From Pleomorphomonas sp. PLEO (lineage in GTDB: Bacteria > Pseudomonadota > Alphaproteobacteria > Rhizobiales > Pleomorphomonadaceae): a stretch of 64,000 nt of DNA. Where the stretch lies: the NCBI RefSeq assembly GCF_041320595.1, contig NZ_CP166625.1, forward strand, positions 2,305,501 through 2,369,500. Reading direction: 5' to 3'. The first letter of the stretch is position 1. Each line of letters begins with the position of its first letter. The translations under genes were made by a program, and so were the position numbers. The notes beneath the pieces are model-generated. The model had not been told where the DNA came from, searched no databases, and saw only the letters and a program-made list of their open reading frames with translations. Below, in pieces: positions 1 to 8,155 of the stretch.

Positions 1-1067
1 CTCGCCTGCATGTCGGCGAGACGATCCTCGGTCAGGCGGCAGGTCGCGGCGCGGCCGGTTGTCGTGACGCGGCAGCGCAGAAGGCTTTCGTGGCCCATGC
101 GCTCAATGCGATCGAGGCGTACGGGCAGGGCGAAGTCGCCCCCGGATACGCCGGAGGGGATCGGCTCGAACGCTTCGGCGCGGACGGCAAGCTGCCCGCT
201 GCCGACGGCCGGTCCGTCGACGACGAAGGGGAAGCGCCCATCTTCTCCGTTGATCCGGCCGGCTTCGTCGATCTCGACCGGGAACAGGTTGATCGCCGGG
301 TACCCGATGAAGGTCGCAACATCGATATGGCCAGGGGCGCCGTAGATTTCCCGTGGCGTTCCGATCTGGCGGATTTTTCCCTCGAACATCAGCGCGATGC
401 GATCCGACATGGCGATCGCGTCGGCCTGGTCATGGGTCACGAAGAGAAATGTGGCGCCGAGGCGCTTGTTGAGGGCGATGATCTCGTCGCGCATGCTCAC
501 GCGCAGCTTGGCGTCGAGATTGGAGAGCGGCTCGTCCATCAGGAAGACGCCGGGCTCGCGCGCCATGGCGCGGGCAAGCGCGACGCGCTGACGCTGCCCG
601 CCGGAAAGCTGTGCCGGTCGACGCTTGAGAAGCTGGCCGATTTCCACGATGTCGGCCGTGCGAACCACCCGCTCGGCGATCGACCGGCGGACGGCGCGAG
701 AGCCGGGCATGAGAGGGCCGATCAGTGGCAGACGTTGGTCCCAGGAAAGCTCGGTCATTTCGAGCGACAGGCCGATGTTCTCGGCCACGTTCATGTGCGG
801 ATAGAGCGCGTAGGACTGAAAGACCATGGCGAGGTCGCGGCTTCCGGCCGGCGTCGCATCGACCGATTCGCCGCCCAGCTTGATGGAGCCCGATTGCGCC
901 CGCTCCAGTCCGGCAATGATCCGCAGCAGGGTCGACTTGCCACAGCCCGACGGGCCGAGCAGGCAGACGAGTTCGCCCGCCTCGATCGTGAGATCGACGG
1001 ATTTCAGGACCGCTTCGCGGCCGAAAGACTTGATAATGCCATTGAGGGATATTGAGAGGCCCGCCAT
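1..1067 (-). CDS. Sugar ABC transporter ATP-binding protein, UgpC/MalK type (3' end beyond window)
   Basis: ATPase subunit of a carbohydrate (CUT1-type) ABC importer; it would hydrolyse ATP at the inner face of the membrane to drive uptake. The ATG at 1067 opens a frame that stays open to base 1, so about 355 residues are visible and the C-terminus is missing. Seen in order: Walker A GPSGCGKS (residues 38-45), Q-loop in VFQSYALYPH (about 82-91), signature LSGGQRQ (about 154-160), Walker B FLMDEP (about 175-180), D-loop SNLDAKLR, and the H-loop in FVTHDQAD. The remainder resembles the C-terminal OB-fold (TOBE) domain of MalK/UgpC. The permeases and binding protein must lie outside the window. 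Two RpiR regulators sit just upstream, and an inverted repeat at 1124-1142 lies ahead of the start codon. Family is sure, substrate unknown. Confidence 0.93.
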   Translation of the reverse strand, partial: MAGLSISLNGIIKSFGREAVLKSVDLTIEAGELVCLLGPSGCGKSTLLRIIAGLERAQSGSIKLGGESVDATPAGSRDLAMVFQSYALYPHMNVAENIGLSLEMTELSWDQRLPLIGPLMPGSRAVRRSIAERVVRTADIVEIGQLLKRRPAQLSGGQRQRVALARAMAREPGVFLMDEPLSNLDAKLRVSMRDEIIALNKRLGATFLFVTHDQADAIAMSDRIALMFEGKIRQIGTPREIYGAPGHIDVATFIGYPAINLFPVEIDEAGRINGEDGRFPFVVDGPAVGSGQLAVRAEAFEPIPSGVSGGDFALPVRLDRIERMGHESLLRCRVTTTGRAATCRLTEDRLADMQA

Positions 1068-1123
1068 CCGATCCACCTTTCGTTGGAACGGATGTATCGG
1101 AGCTAAATTTCAAATAGATGACA

Positions 1124-1142
1124 TTTGGAGCAAAACTCCAAA
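1124..1142. promoter_or_regulatory. Inverted repeat, candidate RpiR operator
   Basis: A perfect 7-bp inverted repeat, TTTGGAG-CAAAA-CTCCAAA, lies 57 bp upstream of the ABC ATPase start and directly after the end of the second RpiR gene (reading the minus strand). Further GGAGC and AAATTT pieces flank it. RpiR regulators bind dyads of this general size. Assignment to the adjacent regulators is inference; a weak hairpin function is the alternative. Confidence 0.4.
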
Positions 1143-1171
1143 AGGAGCTGACCGCCCGTGGGCGCCGTGCT

Positions 1172-1987
1172 TCACTGCTCGATGAGTGTGGCGACGAACT
1201 CGGTCAGCAGCAGCATCGAAGGCAGCAGGCGCGACGAGCCCTCCTTGGGCCACGCTCCGAAAATGGAGAGTTCGATGACCGTTTGCGCGGCCTTTGCGAG
1301 CGGGCTCTCCTTTTGCGTCGTCACCGCGAAGGTGTGGCAGCGCTGATCATGGGCCCGTTTCAGGAAGGCGACGGTCTCCTCGCTGAGCCCGTTATAGGAG
1401 ATGCCGATGGCGACATCGCCTTCCACCAATGTGGCCGCCGCCGCATGGGCGAGGTCGCCCGAGCGGGGGACGTGCACAATGATCCCGCGATAGGCAAGGC
1501 GTGTGGCAAAGACTTCCGCGCAGATGCCCGAGATGGAGATGCCATAGGCAACGACCCGCTTTGCCCGCCGCAACAGCTCGGCCAGCTTTGCCATTTCGCC
1601 GGGATCGATGCGGCTGGCTGAACTCTGCACGGTGGAGATCAGCTCGGCCGCGATGTCGGCAAGCCGCGCGTCTCCGGCAGCTTTCATCCGCGCGCGCGGT
1701 TCCGGTGAGGGACCACGGGCGACATGCAGAACCCGCTCGCGTTCGATTTCTCCGGCCAGCGCCAGCTTGAACGCGCCGAAGCCATCGAAACCGAGCGTCT
1801 GACACAGACGGATGATGGTCGACTCGCCCGCCCCGCAGGCCCGGCTGATGTCGGCGATGGAGGAGCGCACCACTTGCTCGGCGTTCTGCGAGACAAAGGA
1901 CGCCGCCCGCGCCATGGCCGGCGAGCCCCGTTCGACCAACCGGGCCGCTTGGTCGACCAAGCCGAGCTTTGATGCGGGCGCTTTCAT
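1172..1987 (-). CDS. MurR/RpiR family transcriptional regulator (second of tandem pair)
   Basis: Cytoplasmic transcription factor of the RpiR family, 271 aa. It has an N-terminal RpiR helix-turn-helix (region containing DISRACGAGESTIIRLC) and a C-terminal SIS sugar-phosphate-sensing domain (region around VVAYGISISGICAEVFATRL, with GISYNGLSEE later). The ATG at 1987 overlaps the stop of the upstream paralog by four bases (ATGA), so the pair is translationally coupled. The effector is probably a sugar phosphate (family knowledge). The adjacent sugar-ABC ATPase downstream on the same strand suggests that the two regulators control that transport operon (inference). Confidence 0.9.
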   Translation of the reverse strand: MKAPASKLGLVDQAARLVERGSPAMARAASFVSQNAEQVVRSSIADISRACGAGESTIIRLCQTLGFDGFGAFKLALAGEIERERVLHVARGPSPEPRARMKAAGDARLADIAAELISTVQSSASRIDPGEMAKLAELLRRAKRVVAYGISISGICAEVFATRLAYRGIIVHVPRSGDLAHAAAATLVEGDVAIGISYNGLSEETVAFLKRAHDQRCHTFAVTTQKESPLAKAAQTVIELSIFGAWPKEGSSRLLPSMLLLTEFVATLIEQ

Positions 1988-2817
1988 CCGGCTCGGGTCT
2001 CCTTCGTCAGGCGGCTGAGGGCCAGCAGCAAGCATTCGATGACGAAGATATTTCCCGCCATGACGGTCAACGTGCCGCCGATCGGCTGATCCCGCAGCCC
2101 GCCGGCCTGCAACACGAGGTCGGCGGCGGCGGCGAGCGGACTGCGCGGGCGATTGGTGATGGCGATGGTCGTCGCGCCGGCGGCGCGGGCGCCTTTCAGG
2201 AACTGGATGGTATCTTCGCTCAGGCCGGAAATGGAAACGCCGATGGCAATACACCCCGGTTCGAGGCCATTGGCGAGTTCATGGGCCATGTAGGCGTTGC
2301 GGAAAGTGACCGCGGTCAGCCCGGCGCGAAGAAGGCGATAAGCGAGCAGTTCGGCGGTGATGCCGGACATGCCGGACCCGTAAAGGTCGATGCGCCGGCT
2401 GCCGAGAAGCGCCAACGCTATCTTTTGACAGGCGCCCGTATCGATGTGCTCATGGGCGAAATTCAGGCTTTCCAGTATCTGCTCGCGCAAGCCCTGGATG
2501 GCGGCATCAGGATTCGATGCGCTCGCCATGGCGATCTTGGGCCGGCCGACCTCGGCGGCGAGAGCCAGCTTGAAATCGCGAAACCCTGAAAAGCCGAAAT
2601 GGCGGCACAAGCGAACGATGCTCGCCTCACCACTTCCGGAGAATTCGCCGAGCTGGGCGACGGACTGGTGCAGGACCTTCTCCGGATTTTCGAGAATGTA
2701 TTTGGCGATCCTCGCCAGCGCACTTGGCAGGGCGTCGAGCTCTTCCTGCAAGCGATCAAGGATCGCGGTGGGGCGCCCCTGAGGTACGGTTGGGCCGGCT
2801 GGAGACGTGCCTGACAT
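1984..2817 (-). CDS. MurR/RpiR family transcriptional regulator (first of tandem pair)
   Basis: RpiR-family regulator of 277 aa, paralogous to the gene it overlaps downstream. The HTH lies in the region with SVAQLGEFSGSGEASIVRLC, and the SIS domain includes IDLYGSGMSGITAELLAYRL and IAIGVSISGLSEDT. The ATG at 2817 is preferred over upstream in-frame starts because GGAAGGAC lies just before it. Its TGA overlaps the next ATG. Two tandem RpiR genes could form heteromers or answer to two related sugar phosphates; that part is inference. Confidence 0.9.
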   Translation of the reverse strand: MSGTSPAGPTVPQGRPTAILDRLQEELDALPSALARIAKYILENPEKVLHQSVAQLGEFSGSGEASIVRLCRHFGFSGFRDFKLALAAEVGRPKIAMASASNPDAAIQGLREQILESLNFAHEHIDTGACQKIALALLGSRRIDLYGSGMSGITAELLAYRLLRAGLTAVTFRNAYMAHELANGLEPGCIAIGVSISGLSEDTIQFLKGARAAGATTIAITNRPRSPLAAAADLVLQAGGLRDQPIGGTLTVMAGNIFVIECLLLALSRLTKETRAG

Positions 2818-3033
2818 ACTAGTCCTTCCGAAGCCCGATGAATTCCAACCAAAGCCGTTGCCGTCGGTCATGAAAGAGGGGTGACTAACTCTGCCCGCAA
2901 AGCTAAGGGCGCCCAGCGAGCAGCGGGTATTCAAATGCCTATTCCGAAATGCTCATACTCCGAGATCGGCCTTGATGCACGGGCGGTGGACATGCTGCCA
3001 GAGATCGGCGCACTAATTTATGACGCAATGAAA

Positions 3034-3063
3034 ACGGCCCGAAAGTCTCTCAACTTTCGGGCC
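3034..3063 (-). terminator. Rho-independent terminator of the emrAB-like operon
   Basis: A 12-bp perfect stem (CGGCCCGAAAGT paired across a 6-nt loop) is followed on the minus strand by TTTTC. It lies 35 bp past the stop codon of the MFS efflux gene and so terminates the minus-strand pump operon. Confidence 0.85.
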
Positions 3064-3098
3064 GGTAAAAGCGCTCTAGCGGTTTGCTTCACGTGCCT

Positions 3099-4667
3099 TC
3101 AGTGCCCGCCACCGCCGCCACCCTGGGCAGCCGGCTTCTTGACGAAGGGCAGGGCGAGGACGAGGGCAACGAAGATGACCGTCAGGAGTATGAAGATGTC
3201 GTTGAAGGCCATGATGGTCGACTGCTGCTGAGCCAGGCCGGTCACCTTGGAGATGGCGGCCATATGGGCGTTGCTGCCGAGGCCCGACAGGCTATGTTCC
3301 AAGCCGTTGATCGTCGACATGGCGGTGGAACTGGTGATGTTCACCGCGTCGCGCAGCCGGTCGAAGTGCAGGTCGGAGCGGTTGGTCATGATCTGATTGA
3401 TCAGGGCCAGACCGACGGCGCCGCCGAGGTTGCGGGTGAGGTTGAACAGGCCCGAGGCGTTCTTCATCTCGGCTGGCGGCAGGGTGCCGAGCGCGATGTT
3501 GTTGATGGGGATCATGCAGATCATCATGAATACGCCACGGAAGATCTGCGGCCAGAACAACTCGGCGAAATCCCAGTCGGCGGTAAAGCCGGTCGATAGC
3601 CAGGTGGCGGTGGCGACGCCGAGGAAGCCGATGCCCATCATGACGCGCGGGTCGAGCTTGGTCGCCAGGCGGCCGGCGATCGGCGCGGCGATCAGCATGC
3701 CGATACCGGAGACGAACATGGTCTCGCCGATCTGCAGCGCCGAAAAGCCGCGGATGCGCGCAAGATAGAGCGGATAGAGGTAGGTAAGGCCGTAAAGACC
3801 GATGCCGAGGCAGAAGGAGAAGGCGCTGCCGAAAGAGAAGTTGCGGTTGGTAAAGGCCTTGAGGTCGACGATCGGGTTGGCACGGGTGAGCGCCCGGAAG
3901 AAGAACACGATGCCGGCGATCGTCATCACGGCGGTGAGGACGGCGATGCGATCGTCCTGCAGCCAGTCCTTGCTGGGGCCTTCCTCCAACACGTATTCCA
4001 TCGATCCCAGGAAGGCGGCCATGGCGGCGAGGCCCCACCAGTCGAACACCTTGAACAGACTGAAATCCGGCTCGTCGAAGTCGATCAGGAAGTAGCTGGT
4101 CACCGTCACGAAGATGCCGGGCAGAATGTTGACCAGGAACAGCCAGTGCCAGGAGAACAGCTCGGTGAGATAGCCACCGACGGTGGGGCCGATGGTCGGC
4201 GCCAGCGTGGCGACGAGGCCGATGATCGGCGTCACCAGGCCCATCTTGTTTTTCGGAAAGATGGTGTAGGCGGCGGCGAACACCGTGGGGATCATGCCGC
4301 CGCCGATGAAGCCTTGCACGGCGCGCCAAAGGATCATGTCGTTGATCGTCGAGGCGAAGGCGCACATCATCGAGGCGAAGGTGAAGCCGCCGGCGGCGAT
4401 GACGAACATCCAGCGCGTCGAGATCATGCGCGACAGGTAGCCCGACAGCGGAATCATGATCACTTCGGCGATCAGATAGGATGTCTGAACCCAGGAGATC
4501 TCGTCGTTGGCGGCACCGAGGCCGGCCTGGATCTCGGACAGCGACGCCGAGACGATCTGGATGTCCAGGATCGCCATGAACATGCCGAACACCATGCAGA
4601 TGAAGGTGAACAGCCGACGCGTGGTAAAGGTGGGGCCGGCGGCGGCGGGCGAGGCGATGGCGGACAT
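3099..4667 (-). CDS. emrB: DHA2-family MFS multidrug efflux transporter, EmrB-like
   Basis: Inner-membrane proton-driven drug exporter of the DHA2 (14-TM, EmrB/QacA) family, 522 aa. The first helix begins near residue 20 with FGMFMAILDIQIVSASL, the usual motif D1 area. Motif C-like APTIGPTVGGYLTE lies in the fifth helix, followed by WHWLFLVNILPG. The last helix ends in a short tail with a Gly-rich run and a terminal His. ATG 4667 is chosen over a TTG 33 bp upstream. It is the second gene of a pump operon behind the HlyD-like adaptor. Such pairs export hydrophobic compounds across both membranes with a TolC-type channel (family knowledge); no TolC gene is in this window. Repression by the divergent TetR gene is likely. 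Confidence 0.9.
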   Translation of the reverse strand: MSAIASPAAAGPTFTTRRLFTFICMVFGMFMAILDIQIVSASLSEIQAGLGAANDEISWVQTSYLIAEVIMIPLSGYLSRMISTRWMFVIAAGGFTFASMMCAFASTINDMILWRAVQGFIGGGMIPTVFAAAYTIFPKNKMGLVTPIIGLVATLAPTIGPTVGGYLTELFSWHWLFLVNILPGIFVTVTSYFLIDFDEPDFSLFKVFDWWGLAAMAAFLGSMEYVLEEGPSKDWLQDDRIAVLTAVMTIAGIVFFFRALTRANPIVDLKAFTNRNFSFGSAFSFCLGIGLYGLTYLYPLYLARIRGFSALQIGETMFVSGIGMLIAAPIAGRLATKLDPRVMMGIGFLGVATATWLSTGFTADWDFAELFWPQIFRGVFMMICMIPINNIALGTLPPAEMKNASGLFNLTRNLGGAVGLALINQIMTNRSDLHFDRLRDAVNITSSTAMSTINGLEHSLSGLGSNAHMAAISKVTGLAQQQSTIMAFNDIFILLTVIFVALVLALPFVKKPAAQGGGGGGH

Positions 4668-4687
4668 GGACGGTGACCGATCTCGGA

Positions 4688-4730
4688 GCAATTCCAGCAA
4701 AAGTGGGTCCGGTTTTGCGTCCGGAATTGC
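4688..4730. repeat. Dispersed intergenic palindrome (copy 1)
   Basis: Imperfect palindrome with arms GCAATTCCAGCAAAA and TTTTGCGTCCGGAATTGC, between the adaptor and transporter genes of the pump operon. Two related copies are at 7243-7286 and 9284-9320. It resembles the small palindromic repeats common between genes in Rhizobiales (recognised by eye). In an operon spacer it could act on mRNA stability. Confidence 0.7.
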
Positions 4731-4841
4731 GTCTTGAGGATGGGAATGCTCTGTCGGCCGAAGGCGCGGAGGGAACGTCCGCGCGGCGCCGGTCGAAAAA
4801 GGGAGCGCGATCGATCCGCTAGGGATCGACCGTTCAATGTT

Positions 4842-6053
4842 TCAGCTGGCCGGCGCGGTGCGCGGATCGGCGGAGACCACCACCGACAGGCCGGGGCGGA
4901 GCTTGCCGCTCACCGCTACGTCGGCGGGCACCGAGATGCGTACCGGCAGGCGCTGCACCACCTTGGTGAAGTTGCCGGTGGCGTTGTTGGCCGGCAGCAG
5001 GCTGAACACCGAGCCGGTGGCCGGCGACAGGCTGTCGACCTTGCCGAGGATGGTTTCTTCCTCGCCCAGCGCATCGACGGTGATGCGGACGGTCTCGCCC
5101 GGAACCAGCTTGGCCAGCTGCGTTTCCTTGTAGTTGGCTTCGATATGGGCACTGCCGGTGGCCACCAGCGAGGCGAGCTGCTGGCCGGGCGTCACGTAGG
5201 TGCCGACCTCCATCGCCTTGTTGCCGACGACGCCGTCGATCGGCGCGCGAACCTCGGTGAACGACAGGTCGCGGTTGGCCTTGTCGAGGGCGGTCTGCAA
5301 CGATTTGCCGGTGGCTTCCGACTCGGCCTTCTGGGCCTTCAGCACTTCGATGTTGGCCTCTGCGACAGCCACGGCCGCGTCGGCGGAGGCGACGGAGGCG
5401 CGCGCCGCGTCGCGGTCGGTGCGGGCGTCGTCAAGCTGCGACTGCGCCGACACCTTGTTGGTGACCAGCGTCGACTGGCGGGTGAAGTTGATATCCTTGG
5501 ATTCCAGCGTCGCCTGGGCCGATGCAACGCCGGCCTTGGCCTGCGCCACCTGCGCTTCGCCGGCGGCGATCTGCTTGTCGATGCGGGCGATGGTGGCGAT
5601 GTTGCCGGAGAGCGCGTTTTGCGCCTGGGCAACGGCCAGCGTGTAGTCGCCGCTGTCGATGCGGGCGATGACGTCGCCCTTCTTCACCACCTGATTGTCG
5701 GCGACCATCACATCGGTGACGTAGCCGGACGCCTTGGCGGCCAGCGTGGTGATGTCGGCGGCGATGTAGGCGTCGTCGGTGGTGATCAGGAAACGACCGT
5801 CGATCCACCAGGAATAGCCGTAGTTGCCACCGAACCAGGCGGCGGCGCCGAGCAGCGCAACGAAGATGACACGGCTGGCGATGCCGCTCTTCTTCTTGGC
5901 GGGAGCCGCCTTGCTTTCCGGGGCGGCGTGCTGCGGTGCGCCGGGCGCTTCATGGACGCGCTGCGGCGCGGCCTCGGCGGCCGGACGGATCGCTGTAACA
6001 GTGGCTTCCGAGCCGTCGCTCTCGTGAGCGGCGTTGGCTTCGCGCTTGGCCAT
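4842..6053 (-). CDS. emrA: HlyD-family efflux periplasmic adaptor, EmrA-like
   Basis: Membrane-anchored periplasmic adaptor of a tripartite drug pump, 403 aa. A cytoplasmic Ala/Pro-rich tail of about 60 residues is followed by one TM segment (SRVIFVALLGAAAWFGGNYG) and the biotinyl-lipoyl half-motif with TDDAYIAADITTLAAKASGYV. A long alpha-hairpin coiled coil (about residues 125-230) is next, then the second lipoyl half RAPIDGVVGNKAMEVGTYV and a beta-barrel. ATG 6053 is preferred over ATG 6065 because GGAG sits six bases before it. It is first in the operon, with the EmrB-like gene 174 bp downstream, and is divergent from a TetR gene. Confidence 0.9.
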   Translation of the reverse strand: MAKREANAAHESDGSEATVTAIRPAAEAAPQRVHEAPGAPQHAAPESKAAPAKKKSGIASRVIFVALLGAAAWFGGNYGYSWWIDGRFLITTDDAYIAADITTLAAKASGYVTDVMVADNQVVKKGDVIARIDSGDYTLAVAQAQNALSGNIATIARIDKQIAAGEAQVAQAKAGVASAQATLESKDINFTRQSTLVTNKVSAQSQLDDARTDRDAARASVASADAAVAVAEANIEVLKAQKAESEATGKSLQTALDKANRDLSFTEVRAPIDGVVGNKAMEVGTYVTPGQQLASLVATGSAHIEANYKETQLAKLVPGETVRITVDALGEEETILGKVDSLSPATGSVFSLLPANNATGNFTKVVQRLPVRISVPADVAVSGKLRPGLSVVVSADPRTAPAS

Positions 6054-6166
6054 TTTGATCTCCATCTATCCACCGCCGGCCCTGCCGGAGGGGACTGCGC
6101 CGCGTGTCAGCGCCTTGCAATAAACTTGGGTCAGTATTGTTCCTGATCGTCGAAAGTGTTATCTCA

Positions 6167-6185
6167 TGACCGAACCGTTCGGTCA
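6167..6185. promoter_or_regulatory. TetR-type operator between emrA and tetR
   Basis: The sequence TGACCGAACCGTTCGGTCA is an 8-bp inverted repeat around a 3-bp centre, in the divergent spacer between the pump operon and the TetR gene. Arm length and placement are typical of TetR-family operators. It probably represses the pump and the regulator itself. Confidence 0.75.
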
Positions 6186-6362
6186 ATATCTCGTAGTGGC
6201 GCTTGGTTGACGATTCCCTCCGTTCAGAGGCACTCTCAGCAAAATGTGATCGTCCGCGAGTTCGCGTGAAGACCGATCGCCAAAAGGCAGGATGGCTTGC
6301 GTGGCTCTGAACGCCGACAATGAAACAACGCGGGCAACAGATAGCCGCGAGGGCAGGGGTGG

Positions 6363-7013
6363 ATGAGCAAGATTGCGGCGCGGCCCAGCGAAGCAGGGGC
6401 TGGCCCGGAAGGGCATGACAGCGAAAAACGGCGGCAGATTCTGGAAGGCGCCCGCGAGGTGTTTCGCGCAAAGGGTTACGAGGGCGCCTCGATGGACGGC
6501 ATCGCCAAGGCGGCGGGCGTTTCCAAGGGCACGCTCTACGTCTACTTCACCAACAAGGACGAGCTGTTCGCCGAGCTGATCGCCGACGAGAAGCGGGAAT
6601 TGGCCGCAGCCCTCGACGCGTTCCAACCCTCGGCCGAGAGTTTTCGCGACAATCTGCGCGCCTTTGCCATCAACTTGAATGAGCTTCTGACCACTGAAAG
6701 CCACATGTCATCGATCCGCATGGTCGTCGGCGCGGTGGAAAAGTTTCCCGCTGTCGGCGCCATGTTCTTTCGAGCCGGTGCCGAGCGCGGTACCACGCGG
6801 CTGACCGACGTGTTCGATCAAGCCATCAAGGACGGCCGCATAAAGCCCTGCGACCCGACCGTCGCCGCCCAGCACTTCATGGCGCTGTGCACCGCCGAAT
6901 TGATGAAGAAGTCGCTGTTCGGCTGTCAGCTTCGGCCGACGCAGGAGGGTGTCGAGCGGATCGTCGACAACGGCCTCGATGTGTTCATGACCTATTACGG
7001 TGCCAAGGATTGA
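6363..7013 (+). CDS. TetR/AcrR family transcriptional regulator of the EmrAB-like pump
   Basis: Repressor-type regulator, 216 aa. The TetR DNA-binding domain spans about residues 22-70 (RRQILEGAREVFRAKGYEGA ... GVSKGTLYVYFTNKDELF), preceded by a flexible Ala/Pro/Gly tail. The C-terminal ligand domain resembles TetR_C proteins next to efflux genes. ATG 6363 has a G-rich Shine-Dalgarno stretch (GGGGT) just upstream. It is divergent from the pump operon with a clear palindrome between. Drug-inducible repression is inferred from context. Confidence 0.9.
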   Translation: MSKIAARPSEAGAGPEGHDSEKRRQILEGAREVFRAKGYEGASMDGIAKAAGVSKGTLYVYFTNKDELFAELIADEKRELAAALDAFQPSAESFRDNLRAFAINLNELLTTESHMSSIRMVVGAVEKFPAVGAMFFRAGAERGTTRLTDVFDQAIKDGRIKPCDPTVAAQHFMALCTAELMKKSLFGCQLRPTQEGVERIVDNGLDVFMTYYGAKD

Positions 7014-7026
7014 GGGCCTGACCGGG

Positions 7027-7161
7027 CCTGACCGGAAATTCGCTGGGGCGGGCATCTGGCTTAGCGTTCTGCGCTTCCGGTACTCACGAACAGGAAGTTC
7101 GCTCCGCTCCGGTTCTCGAACCCGTCGCCATCCGCCTGACACCAGTGAATTTCGGCTCAGG
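7027..7161 (+). repeat. MITE-like repeat family A, copy 1
   Basis: A 135-bp element with about 20-bp terminal inverted repeats: left end CCTGACCGGAAATTCGCTGG, right end CCAGTGAATTTCGGCTCAGG. It has no coding capacity of its own. Between the ends runs a conserved core (GGGGCGGGCATCTGGCTTAG, then GTTCTCGAACCCGTCGCCAT). Related copies are at 7181-7355 and, inverted, at 19548-19683; one solo end is at 25063-25099. Confidence 0.75.
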
Positions 7162-7180
7162 CCCTCACGGGGCACCATCC

Positions 7181-7355
7181 GGGGCGGGCATCTGGCTTAG
7201 CGTTCCGCGCTTGCCGTGCTCGCGAACTGTTCTTTGCTCAGCGCAACTGCGGGCGCAAAACGGCATGGCACTTTTGCTGGATTTGCTCGGGTTCGCTCCG
7301 CTCCGGTTCTCGAACCCGTCGCCATCTGCCTGACACCAGTGAATTTCGGCTCAGG
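7181..7355 (+). repeat. MITE-like repeat family A, copy 2, with nested insertion
   Basis: Second copy in the same orientation, 20 bp after copy 1. The right terminal repeat is identical to copy 1; the left terminal repeat is degraded. Relative to copy 1 it carries about 60 extra bases in the middle that contain a copy of the small palindrome (7243-7286). After copy 2, bases 7356-7574 hold no gene that I recognise. Confidence 0.7.
7243..7286 (-). repeat. Dispersed intergenic palindrome (copy 2), nested in family A repeat
   Basis: This stretch reads GCAACTGCGGGCGCAAAA through CTTTTGCTGGATTTGC and aligns along its whole length with the reverse complement of the palindrome at 4688-4730. It lies inside the family A repeat copy 2, at the point where copy 1 has no such sequence. 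Confidence 0.6.
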
Positions 7356-7574
7356 CCCTCGCGGCGTGCCAAAAATAAATGACTTTTCCCCTCATGTTAA
7401 CATTTCGTTTACCATGTTTTGCGAGCGTCGACTGTCTTAGGTCGAAACAGGGCGTGCCATATTCGACTTGGGGGCCTCCGTTCATACGGGGGGCTTATAT
7501 GATTGGCTGCTCATGCCTGGAAGCCTTCCAGTCGTGGAAGTCCTCTCTCTCGGCATCAGAGCAAGGAGGCTGAC

Positions 7575-7964
7575 ATGGCCCACGCTGTCGCTCTCATTCG
7601 CGAAGAACAAAACAGCAGTTTTGGCGTTTCCTTCCCGGACTTCCCTGGTTGCAGCTCGGCTGCGACCAACCTCAACGACGCGATCGCCCGGGCCGCCGTG
7701 GCGCTGGCCGCCCATGTCAAAAGCATGGGCGAGCATAACCAGGCCCTGCCGGCGCTCAGGACGATCGACGATATCCGCCGGACGCTGGAAATTCATGAGG
7801 CGATCATCGCCGCCGTGCCGGTGGATCTACCGGGAAAATCCATCGCCGTGCAGATCTCCATCAACGAGCATCTGCTTGCCGCGCTCGATCAAGCCGCCAG
7901 GGCAAGCGGCGTTACCCGCTCGGAGAAGATTGCCGAGGCTATTCGCGCCAGCTTGAGGGTGTGA
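7575..7964 (+). CDS. Orphan HicB-like antitoxin protein (paralog 1)
   Basis: A 129-aa protein with the two-part HicB layout. The N-terminal partial RNase-H-like HicB fold shows ALIREEQNSSFGVSFPDFPG and a DAIARAAVALAAHV helix. The C-terminal ribbon-helix-helix has VQISINEHLLAALDQAARAS and TRSEKIAEAIRASL. ATG 7575 is chosen because AAGGAGG lies 5-6 bases upstream. HicB normally neutralises the HicA mRNA interferase, but no HicA-sized gene lies on either side. A paralog of identical length lies at 9423-9812. It may act as a free transcriptional regulator or a stray antitoxin (inference). Confidence 0.85.
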   Translation: MAHAVALIREEQNSSFGVSFPDFPGCSSAATNLNDAIARAAVALAAHVKSMGEHNQALPALRTIDDIRRTLEIHEAIIAAVPVDLPGKSIAVQISINEHLLAALDQAARASGVTRSEKIAEAIRASLRV

Positions 7965-8108
7965 GGCGCCAAACCCGCCTCGCGTCATACTCTGACCGGA
8001 GTTCTCTGCCAAAGGGGGCCGTCAAATCAGTGGCTCTCGACAAGACGAGCCGCCCGTTGTCAGGGCCGTTGCCAAATCACACTCGATTGGGATAGCGCCT
8101 TGGCAATA

Positions 8109-8132
8109 GGTGCGGGGCACTGTCCCCGCACC
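8109..8132. other. Perfect 9-bp hairpin upstream of the L,D-transpeptidase gene
   Basis: GGTGCGGGG and CCCCGCACC pair around a 6-nt loop, ending 23 bp before the GTG start. No T-run follows, so a classical terminator is unlikely. It could limit readthrough or affect translation of the lipoprotein gene. The rest of 7965-8155 shows no gene. Confidence 0.45.
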
Positions 8133-8155
8133 CGGCTCGATGAAAGGCTTTCCCC

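Noticed and set aside
7397-7411. TTAA-N7-TTTA, resembling a CtrA cell-cycle box
   Set aside because: One mismatch to the TTAA-N7-TTAA consensus, and such AT-rich matches are frequent; no supporting second site or cell-cycle gene.
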